Origin: CAYPKW01 sp964411425 | GTDB taxonomy: Bacteria; Pseudomonadota; Alphaproteobacteria; Dongiales; Dongiaceae | Length of the DNA: 12,027 nucleotides | Reading direction: 5' to 3' | Assembly: GCA_964411425.1 (NCBI GenBank) | Contig: CAYPKW010000074.1 | Coordinates: forward strand, 1-12,027 | In this document: positions 6,241 to 12,027 of the stretch, piece by piece | Position numbering within the stretch: position 1 is the stretch's first letter | Layout of the letters: each line of letters opens with the position of its first letter | Notes under the pieces: generated by a model | What the model saw: the letters and a program-made list of their open reading frames with translations, nothing else | Databases searched by the model: none | What the model was told of the DNA's origin: nothing | Translations under genes and position numbers: made by a program

Positions 6241-7356
6241 TCAGGCGGCGAGCGCGTCCAGCAGCAGATTGCGCACCAGCGCGGCGTCGACGTCGCGGGC
6301 GAGGAACGCCTGGCCGATGCCGCGCGCCAGCACCAGGCCGAGGCGCCCGCCGGACACCTTCTTGTCGCCGTGCATGCGTTCGACGAGGCGGGCCGGATCG
6401 GCGGCCGGCCGGCCGAGCGCGGCCGGGCCGGCGGGCAGGCCCGCCTGCGCCAGATGGCGGCGCACGCGCCCGGCGTCCTCGGCCGGGCAAAGTCCGAGGC
6501 GCGCCGAAAGATCGAACGCGAGCACCATGCCGATCGCCACCGCCTCGCCGTGCAGCAGTTGATCGGAATAGCCGTACTCGGCCTCCAGCGCATGGCCGAA
6601 GGTGTGCCCCAGGTTTAAGAGCGCGCGCCGGCCCGCCTCGCGCTCGTCGGCGACGACGATGGCGGCCTTGGCGGCGCAAGCGGCGGCCACCGCGTGCCGC
6701 AGCAGCCCCGCGTCGCCGGCGAGCAGCGCCGCGCCGTGCCGCTCCAGCCAGGCAAAGAAGGCGGCGTCGGCGATGAGGCCGTACTTCACCACCTCGGCGT
6801 AACCGGCCAAGAGCTGGCGCTGGGGCAGCGTCCGAAGCGTGTCCAGGTCGGCCAGCACGAGACGCGGCTGATGGAAGCTGCCGACCAGGTTCTTGCCGGC
6901 CGAGGTGTCGATGCCGGTCTTGCCGCCGATGGCGCTGTCCACCTGGGCCAGAAGCGTGGTGGGAAGCTGCACGCAGTCGATGCCGCGCAGCACGATCGAG
7001 GCGGCGAAGCCGCCGAGGTCGCCGACCACGCCGCCGCCCAGCGCCAGCAGCGTCGTGCCGCGCTCGATCCGCGCCGCCAGCAGCGCGTCGATCACCTGCT
7101 CGAGGTGCCGGAAGTCCTTGCTGCCTTCGCCAGGTTCGATCTCGATTGCATGCCAGGCGATGCCGGCGGCGTCGAGCGACGCGGCGAGGGTGGCGAGCCA
7201 GTGGCGGGCGACGGTGCGGTCGGTGAGTACCGCGACGCGGGGCTGGCGCAGTACCGGCGCCAGATGACGGCCGGCCTCCGCCAGCAGCCCGCTGCCCACC
7301 ACGATGTCATAGCCACGAGCCCCGAGATCGACCCGCAGCCGCGTCGCATCGCTCAT
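6241..7356 (-). CDS. aroB: 3-dehydroquinate synthase
   Basis: AroB converts DAHP to 3-dehydroquinate, the second step of the shikimate pathway, using NAD+ and a divalent metal in the cytoplasm. The 371-residue protein shows the NAD-binding glycine-rich segment GGGVVGDLGGF (107-117), PTTLLAQVDSAIGGKTGID (132-150), GYAEVVKYG (185-193) and NLGHTFGHALE (248-258). The probable metal ligands are E188, H251 and H269, and the C-terminal region contains HGDKK with catalytic-type lysines. Its ATG overlaps the aroK stop as ATGA, so the two are translationally coupled, in line with their shared pathway. Length and all motifs are normal for the family. Confidence 0.97.
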   Translation of the reverse strand: MSDATRLRVDLGARGYDIVVGSGLLAEAGRHLAPVLRQPRVAVLTDRTVARHWLATLAASLDAAGIAWHAIEIEPGEGSKDFRHLEQVIDALLAARIERGTTLLALGGGVVGDLGGFAASIVLRGIDCVQLPTTLLAQVDSAIGGKTGIDTSAGKNLVGSFHQPRLVLADLDTLRTLPQRQLLAGYAEVVKYGLIADAAFFAWLERHGAALLAGDAGLLRHAVAAACAAKAAIVVADEREAGRRALLNLGHTFGHALEAEYGYSDQLLHGEAVAIGMVLAFDLSARLGLCPAEDAGRVRRHLAQAGLPAGPAALGRPAADPARLVERMHGDKKVSGGRLGLVLARGIGQAFLARDVDAALVRNLLLDALAA

Positions 7357-7922
7357 AGCGCGGCGCGTTCAGCGGCGAGTGGCTGCCCGACAAACGCCGC
7401 CAGCGCCTTGAGCACGCGCTCCACGGTCACCTCCGGCGGTCCATCCGCGCTATCGACGATGAGGTCGGCCGCGCCGTAGACGGGGTGGCGCTCGGCCATC
7501 AGCTGCGCCAGTTTGCGGCGCGGGTCCTCGGCCTGCTGCAGCAGCGGACGGTCGTTGCGACGGGCGATCCGACGCATCAGCAGGTCGAGGTCCGCGCGCA
7601 GCCACACCGTGACGGCGTGCCGGCCGAGCGCCGCGCGCGTGTCGGCGTCCATGTAGGCGCCGCCGCCGGTCGCCAGCACTTGGACGGGGCCGTTCAACAG
7701 GCGTCGAATGACCTTGCGTTCGCCGTCGCGAAACGCCGGCTCGCCGTGACGGGCGAAGAATTCGGCGATCGTGCAGCCGGCGGCTTCCTCGATCTCCTGG
7801 TCGGCATCGACGAACGGCACCTCAAGCGCCGCCGCGAGCCGGCGCCCGATGCAACTCTTGCCCGCCCCCATCAGGCCGATGAGGGCGATCGTCCTTTCAG
7901 GTTTAGGCCGCGCGCCGGCCAT
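7353..7922 (-). CDS. aroK: Shikimate kinase
   Basis: Shikimate kinase phosphorylates shikimate at the 3-OH with ATP, the fifth step of the aromatic pathway. The 189-residue protein has Walker A GLMGAGKS (16-23), the substrate-binding DADQEIEE (39-46), FR at 64-65, GGGA (86-89), the lid RPLL (125-128) and ERHPVY (144-149), whose arginine normally contacts shikimate. The N-terminal extension before the first strand is about 10 residues. It is the first gene of the aroK-aroB-CorC block and reads away from a 133-base AT-containing gap. On the minus strand TATTAT (8026-8031) could serve as its -10 box, but I find no good -35. The gene could be called aroK or aroL; the context with aroB favours aroK. 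Confidence 0.96.
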   Translation of the reverse strand: MAGARPKPERTIALIGLMGAGKSCIGRRLAAALEVPFVDADQEIEEAAGCTIAEFFARHGEPAFRDGERKVIRRLLNGPVQVLATGGGAYMDADTRAALGRHAVTVWLRADLDLLMRRIARRNDRPLLQQAEDPRRKLAQLMAERHPVYGAADLIVDSADGPPEVTVERVLKALAAFVGQPLAAERAAL

Positions 7923-7982
7923 GCCAACCGTTCCTCGACCCGCGCCGCTCGAAACGTGCTAACGCCACGGCCGGCAGAAGCG

Positions 7983-8011
7983 TTGAATCGCCTTCGGCCG
8001 GCCGATACAAT
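7983..8011 (+). promoter_or_regulatory. Sigma-70-like promoter for the small protein/exported protein/xerD genes
   Basis: TTGAAT (7983-7988) and TACAAT (8006-8011) are separated by exactly 17 bases and lie in the divergent gap after the aroK start, pointing toward the plus-strand genes. Each box differs from consensus at one or two positions. An AT-rich patch (8022-8044) just downstream may assist opening or carry the opposing aroK promoter. This is a pattern match only. Confidence 0.45.
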
Positions 8012-8121
8012 GCCCAAGATTCGTCATAATATAAAACTACCATAAACTGGCCGGAATGTCGCAAGTCTCGGGACCCCGGACCCGGCGGCGGCACGAACGC
8101 GGCGCGCAACGGGTGGATGCA

Positions 8122-8262
8122 ATGAAGAAGACCGTCATGGCCCTCGTCTTGCTGGCGGTTGTCGCCGTCGGCGGGGGCGCGCTCTACCTGATGACCGTCG
8201 ATATGCCGGCGCCGACCGCGACGATCGAAAAGGTCATCCCCAATGAGCGCCTGGTCGATTAG
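8122..8262 (+). CDS. Small membrane-anchored protein of unknown function
   Basis: This is a 46-residue protein beginning MKKTVMALVLLAVVAVGGG. It has a positively charged start, one hydrophobic segment (about residues 4-25) and a short tail MPAPTATIEKVIPNERLVD that should face the periplasm. I recognise the PAPT..IEKVIP tail as recurring in small alphaproteobacterial proteins found ahead of a long exported protein and xerD, but I know of no assigned function. Nothing follows the segment that looks like a signal-peptidase I site or lipobox, so I expect a membrane anchor. I chose ATG 8122, with GGGTGG (8111-8116) before it; an in-frame ATG at 8056 would add 22 arginine-rich residues and is less likely. 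Its last 20 bases overlap the next gene. Confidence 0.72.
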   Translation: MKKTVMALVLLAVVAVGGGALYLMTVDMPAPTATIEKVIPNERLVD

Positions 8263-10006
8263 GCGGGGCGGCGGTCTCGTCATTCTGTGCGGCGGCCTGG
8301 CGCTGGCGCCAGGCGCCGGCGCCATGGCGGCCGAGGTAGGCGCGCCGCTGCCGCTCGCGCCGGGCGTTGCGCCTGGCGACGTAGCGCCCGCCGCTGCGGC
8401 GCCGGAGGCCGCGGTCGGGCCCGCCGACCTGACCGATCCCACCGTTCCGCGGCAGGGCATCGACGTCGACGTTCTGGGCGAGATGGGCCCGGACGACGTG
8501 GGCGTACTCGGCCCGGAAGATGGCGGCTTCGGTTCCGACTTGTGGCGCGGCACGCCGCGGTCCCTGGTCGAACGGCTGCTGCCCGAGCTGCCGGCCCCGA
8601 TCGCGTCGCCCGCCATGCGCGAACTCGCCCGCCGCCTGCTCTTGTCGCAGGCCGAGGCGCCGGCCGGTCCGTTCGGAGCCAGCCTGCTGGCGATGCGCCT
8701 CGAGCGTCTCGCCGCGCTCGGCCGCGACTCCGATCTCGATGCCTTGCTGGCGCGCGTCTCGGAAGGCGCGGAGGATGCCGGCGTAGCTCGCCATCGTATC
8801 GATCTGCGCTGGCTCGCGGGCGATCTCGACGGCGGCTGCGACATGACCCGCAAGAACATCCCCCGCTACGACCAGAACCCGTATCTGCAGAAGGCATTGA
8901 TCTTCTGCCAGGCGCGCGCCGGCGAGAGCGCGCCCGCCGCGCTCGGCCTCGACCTGCTCGGCGAGCAGGGGCATGACGACCCGCTGTTCGCGGCTCTCAT
9001 CGGTGCGCTGCAAGGAGGCGAGCCGGCGGCGGACGCGGGCGACGGGCTGACGGCCCTCCACCTCGCCGTCTATGACGCGCTCGGCCGCCTGCCGAAGCTC
9101 GACGCGACGAAGCTAGCACCCGCCCTTCTCGCCGCCGTCGCCGGGCGGCCGCATGCCGATGCGGCGTTGCGACTGGAAGCCGGCGAGCGCGCGGCGGCGC
9201 TCGGCGCCCTGCCGGTGGAGGCGCTGCAGCGTCATTACCTGGAGGTGCCGGCGAACGCACGCGACCTCGACGACGCGATCGACGCCGGCCTGGACAGCGC
9301 GCGAGACCGGGCCGTGCTGTATCAGGCGGCGGCGCGCGCCCTCGCGCCCGAGCCGCGCGCTCGCCTCCTGGCGAAGGCGCTTGCCGAGGCTCGCGTTCGC
9401 GGCGCCTATGCCCAGGCCGTGGCGCTCTACCTGCCGCTGCTGATGCAGATGGCGCCGGCGCCGACATTGGCCTGGTTCGCCGGCGAGGCGGGACGGGCGC
9501 TGTACCTGGCCGGGCGTTATGAAACCGCCGGCACCTGGCTCGAACTCGCGCAGGCCTCGAGCGACCCGAAGGCCGTGCTTGCCATGCCGTCGCTGTGGAC
9601 CCTTGCGAGCTTGGCCGGCGGCGCGGAGTCGATCGTGCTGGATACGCCGACCGGCCTCGGCGCGGAGCCTGACGCCGGCGCGGCATCGCGGACCGCGCGG
9701 CTGATGGCGGTGCTCGAGGCCTTCGGCGCCAGCACCGGCGATGCCTGGGCGATGTTGGACACCGGCGGCGCCGCCGACCTCGGGCCGATGCCCGACGCCC
9801 GGCTGTGGTTCGCTCTCGGCCAAGCCGCGGACGCTCGGCGGATCGGCGAGACCGTGTTGCTGGCGCTGGTGGCGCTCGGCCCGGAAGGGCCGGCGGCGGC
9901 CAATCCCCTGGTGCTCGGCCGGGTGCTCGACAGCCTGCGGCGGGCCGGCCTCGAGGAGGAGGCGCGCGCACTTGCCTTCGAGGCGGCGATCGGCAGCGGC
10001 CTATGA
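8243..10006 (+). CDS. Exported helical-repeat protein of unknown function, upstream of xerD
   Basis: This 587-residue protein is preceded by AAAAGG (8229-8234), 8 bases before the ATG, inside the end of the small membrane-protein gene. The N-terminus looks like a Sec signal peptide: R7/R8, hydrophobic core to about residue 25, and likely cleavage in GAMA-AE near 30. A Pro/Ala-rich linker runs to about residue 60. The rest is almost entirely alpha-helical and rich in Ala, Leu and Arg, with recurring helix pairs such as LYLAGRYETAGTWLELA that suggest TPR-like repeats. I see no catalytic motif. C199 and C217 could form a disulfide in the periplasm. Related alphaproteobacterial proteins carry uninformative names. 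The stop overlaps the xerD start as ATGA, so translation of xerD is probably coupled to it. Why an exported protein should be coupled to a recombinase is unknown. The gene is real with high confidence; its function is not assigned. Confidence 0.85.
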   Translation: MSAWSIRRGGGLVILCGGLALAPGAGAMAAEVGAPLPLAPGVAPGDVAPAAAAPEAAVGPADLTDPTVPRQGIDVDVLGEMGPDDVGVLGPEDGGFGSDLWRGTPRSLVERLLPELPAPIASPAMRELARRLLLSQAEAPAGPFGASLLAMRLERLAALGRDSDLDALLARVSEGAEDAGVARHRIDLRWLAGDLDGGCDMTRKNIPRYDQNPYLQKALIFCQARAGESAPAALGLDLLGEQGHDDPLFAALIGALQGGEPAADAGDGLTALHLAVYDALGRLPKLDATKLAPALLAAVAGRPHADAALRLEAGERAAALGALPVEALQRHYLEVPANARDLDDAIDAGLDSARDRAVLYQAAARALAPEPRARLLAKALAEARVRGAYAQAVALYLPLLMQMAPAPTLAWFAGEAGRALYLAGRYETAGTWLELAQASSDPKAVLAMPSLWTLASLAGGAESIVLDTPTGLGAEPDAGAASRTARLMAVLEAFGASTGDAWAMLDTGGAADLGPMPDARLWFALGQAADARRIGETVLLALVALGPEGPAAANPLVLGRVLDSLRRAGLEEEARALAFEAAIGSGL

Positions 10007-11001
10007 AGCGCGAGCGGCAAGCCGGCGCCGGCGGCCGGCGCGGCCCGGCCTCGCGCCACGTGGAGGCCTTCCTCGAAATGCTGCTGGCCGAACGCAACGC
10101 GGCCGCCAATACGGTGGCCGCCTATCGCCACGATCTGGCCGACCTGGAGAAGTTTCTCGGCGCCCACGGGGCGGCGCTCGATGCCGCCGGCAGCCAGGCG
10201 ATCCGCGACTATCTGGCCAGGATCGGGCGCGCCGGCATGGCGCCCCGCACGCTGGCGCGCCGGCTTTCGGTGCTGCGACAGTACTACCGCTTCATCGTCG
10301 GGGAAGGCTGGCGCGGCGACGATCCGACCGCGCCGATCGACGGCCCGCGCCTCGGCCGGCCGCTGCCCAAGGTCCTAGCCGAACCGGAGGTGGAGCGATT
10401 GATCGAGGCGGCCCGCGCGCGCCCCGGCCCGGCCGGGGCGCGGCTGACGGCGCTCGTCGAGCTGCTGTACGGAGCGGGCCTGCGCGTCTCCGAGTTGGTG
10501 GGATTGCCGCTCGCCGCCGTGCGACGCGACCTCGGCGTCGTGATGGTGCGCGGCAAGGGCGGCAAGGAGCGCATGGTGCCGCTGGGCGAGCTGGCCCGCG
10601 AGGCGTTGGCGGCCCATTTGGCGCAGCGCTCGGCCTTGCCGGCGAAGACAAGGCGCCGGGCCGGGCGCGCGGCCGGGGCAGCAGGTCCCTGGCTGTTCCC
10701 CTCGCGCAGCCGCAGCGGGCATCTGACCCGCCATCGGCTCGGCCAGATGCTGAAGGAGTTGGCGGTGGCGGCCCAAGTCGATCCCCGGCGGCTGTCGCCG
10801 CACGTCTTGCGCCATGCCTTCGCCACCCACCTGATCGACCACGGCGCCGACCTGCGCAGCGTGCAGCAGATGCTGGGCCACGCCGACATCGCCACGACCC
10901 AGATCTACACCCACGTCGCGGGCGAGCGCCTGCATGCGTTGGTGCGCCGGCACCACCCGCTGGCCGAGCGCCCGGGACGCCCGACCGGCGAGCAGGATTG
11001 A
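10003..11001 (+). CDS. xerD: Tyrosine recombinase XerD
   Basis: XerD acts with XerC at dif to resolve chromosome dimers during division. The 332-residue protein has an N-terminal SAM-like DNA-binding domain (about 16-105: FLEMLLAERNAAANTVAAYRHDL, LSVLRQYYRF) and a C-terminal catalytic domain. The catalytic set appears complete: R161 in GAGLRVSELVGL, K185 in VRGKGGKER, H267 and R270 in LSPHVLRHAF, H293 in LGHADIATTQ and the nucleophile Y302 in IYTHV. An Arg/Ala/Gly-rich insertion lies at about 213-228. The start at 10003 overlaps the preceding stop (ATGA) and fits family length; the frame is open 66 codons further upstream, but that part reads as arginine/proline-rich shadow sequence. XerC is the nearest alternative; context and motifs favour XerD. 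Confidence 0.92.
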   Translation: MKRERQAGAGGRRGPASRHVEAFLEMLLAERNAAANTVAAYRHDLADLEKFLGAHGAALDAAGSQAIRDYLARIGRAGMAPRTLARRLSVLRQYYRFIVGEGWRGDDPTAPIDGPRLGRPLPKVLAEPEVERLIEAARARPGPAGARLTALVELLYGAGLRVSELVGLPLAAVRRDLGVVMVRGKGGKERMVPLGELAREALAAHLAQRSALPAKTRRRAGRAAGAAGPWLFPSRSRSGHLTRHRLGQMLKELAVAAQVDPRRLSPHVLRHAFATHLIDHGADLRSVQQMLGHADIATTQIYTHVAGERLHALVRRHHPLAERPGRPTGEQD

Positions 11002-11052
11002 CGAAGGCGCCCGCGCCATAGCATTAACGGGGCCTGCTAAAGGGGACCCCCG

Positions 11053-12027
11053 ATGAGCTTCAAGCAGGTCGAGCCGGCGACGGTGCGCCTCAACCGCAGC
11101 GAGCTCGCCGTGCCGGGCAGCCAGCCGGCGTTGTTCGAGAAGGCGGTGCGCTCGGACGCCGACATCGTGTTCCTCGATCTCGAGGACGCGGTCGCGCCCG
11201 ACGACAAGGTGCCGGCCCGCCAGAACGTGGTCGGCGCGCTCAACGACATCGACTGGGGCGGCAAGACGCTGTCGGTCAGGGTCAACGGCCTCGACACCCA
11301 TTACATGTATCGCGACATCATCGACCTGATCGAGCGGGGCGGCGAGCGGCTCGACCTCGTCATGATCCCCAAGGTCGGAACGGCCGCGGACGTCTACGCC
11401 GTGGACATGCTGGTGAGCCAGTGCGAGGCGGCGGCGCGGCGCAACAAGCGGCTCGGCTTCGAATTGATCATCGAGACGGCGCTCGGCATGAGCAACGTCG
11501 ATGCCATCGCCGGCGCCAGCCGGCGCATCGAGAGCCTGCATTTCGGCGTCGCCGACTTTGCCGCGTCGATCAAGGCGCGCACCACCAATATCGGCGGCGC
11601 CAACCGCGACTACGCGGTCTTGACCGACCCCGACGCGGAGGGTTGGCGCCAGACCCACTGGGCCGACATGTGGCACTACCCCTTGGCCCGCATGGTGGTG
11701 GCGGCGCGCGCCAACGGCCTCCGGCCCGTCGACGGGCCGTTCGGCGACTTCTCCGACCCGGAGGGCTACCGCGCCGCCGCCGCGCGGGCCCGGGCGCTGG
11801 GCTGCGAAGGCAAGTGGGCGATCCACCCGAGCCAGGTCAAGCACGCCAACGACACGTTCAGCCCGGGCGAGGCGGAAGTGAAGCGGGCGAAGCGCATCCT
11901 CGCCGCCATGGCCGAGGCCGCCAAGGCCGGCAAGGGCGCCGTCGCGCTCGACGGGCGGCTCATCGACCTAGCCTCGATCCGCCAAGCCGAAACGCTCGTG
12001 GGGATGGCGGAATTGGTGGCGGCGGTC
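11053..12027 (+). CDS. mclA: Malyl-CoA lyase, CitE/HpcH family (3' end at or just beyond the window)
   Basis: This enzyme cleaves L-malyl-CoA to glyoxylate and acetyl-CoA, and some members also act on beta-methylmalyl-CoA. It serves the serine cycle or the ethylmalonyl-CoA pathway. The 325 codons visible are about the full family length, and the frame is still open, so only the last few residues are missing. The sequence strongly recalls MclA of Methylorubrum and Mcl1 of Rhodobacter: FLDLEDAVAPDDK (40-52), VRVNGLDTHYMYRD (75-88), MIPKVG (104-109), LIIETALGMSNV (138-149), FGVADFAAS (164-172), PVDGPFGDFSD (225-235) and GKWAIHPSQ (253-261). R76, E141 and D168 sit where Mcl enzymes have the substrate and Mg ligands. 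AGGGGA (11041-11046) precedes the ATG by 6 bases. The 51-base gap after xerD shows no terminator. Which of the two substrates is physiological cannot be decided here. Confidence 0.9.
   Translation, partial: MSFKQVEPATVRLNRSELAVPGSQPALFEKAVRSDADIVFLDLEDAVAPDDKVPARQNVVGALNDIDWGGKTLSVRVNGLDTHYMYRDIIDLIERGGERLDLVMIPKVGTAADVYAVDMLVSQCEAAARRNKRLGFELIIETALGMSNVDAIAGASRRIESLHFGVADFAASIKARTTNIGGANRDYAVLTDPDAEGWRQTHWADMWHYPLARMVVAARANGLRPVDGPFGDFSDPEGYRAAAARARALGCEGKWAIHPSQVKHANDTFSPGEAEVKRAKRILAAMAEAAKAGKGAVALDGRLIDLASIRQAETLVGMAELVAAV

Noticed and set aside
4954..6618. Plus-strand open frame of 554 codons
   Set aside because: It lies opposite the CorC-like gene and aroB, both confirmed by motifs. 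The translation is dominated by His, Gln, Arg and Asp and looks like an antisense shadow.
7903..8044. Short minus-strand reading (begins MVVLYYDESWALYRP) overlapping the aroK start
   Set aside because: Its first part looks mildly protein-like but it is the tail of a longer shadow frame, has no ribosome-binding site, overlaps aroK and fills the divergent promoter region.
9805..10002. Upstream extension of the xerD frame by 66 codons
   Set aside because: The extension is an Arg/Gly/Pro-rich off-frame reading of the exported-protein gene; the ATG overlapping its stop gives the normal XerD length.
10375..11844. Minus-strand open frame of 489 codons
   Set aside because: It is antisense to xerD and the malyl-CoA lyase gene, which carry complete motif sets; the translation matches nothing I recognise.

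Overview
This is a high-GC chromosomal window with the gene content and order of an alphaproteobacterium, probably Rhodospirillales or Hyphomicrobiales in the broad sense. I cannot assign a genus. The alphaproteobacterial call rests on several things: an aerobic-type cobaltochelatase pair (cobS, cobT) next to a small J-domain protein and bolA; the aroK-aroB-CorC-like block; a short membrane protein and a secreted helical protein ahead of xerD; and a malyl-CoA lyase closely resembling the methylotroph MclA type. Nearly all coding sequence reads as intact, and I see no frameshifts, insertion sequences, RNA genes or CRISPR arrays.

Layout. Positions 1-3383 (minus strand) hold a J-domain protein, then cobS, then cobT, which runs off the left edge. 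Divergent from it on the plus strand are bolA (3491-3799) and a ribbon-helix-helix regulator (3889-4218), the latter preceded by an AT-rich promoter/operator-like stretch. The regulator meets a DUF2889 gene (4203-4742, minus) tail to tail with a 16-base overlap. Two adjacent imperfect palindromes (4765-4877) fill the next gap. The minus-strand block aroK - aroB - CorC/HlyC-type protein (7922 down to 4912) follows, with aroK and aroB overlapping by ATGA. From about 7983 the plus strand carries a probable promoter, a 46-residue membrane-anchored protein, a 587-residue exported protein of unknown function and xerD. The three genes overlap each other and look translationally coupled. A malyl-CoA lyase gene (11053 to the right edge) ends the window.

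How the genes fit together. CobS and CobT insert cobalt into hydrogenobyrinic acid a,c-diamide with CobN (not in the window) in oxygen-dependent B12 synthesis. AroK and AroB serve the shikimate pathway. XerD resolves chromosome dimers at dif with XerC. Malyl-CoA lyase belongs to the serine cycle or the ethylmalonyl-CoA pathway; the latter uses B12-dependent mutases, so B12 synthesis and this route are physiologically compatible, though nothing in the sequence shows co-regulation.

I found no strong case for an unknown defence or mobile system. The parts that deserve a second look are the uncharacterised gene pair coupled to xerD, the composite palindromic repeat, the J-domain protein with a cysteine/histidine cluster, and the repeated motif upstream of the ribbon-helix-helix gene.
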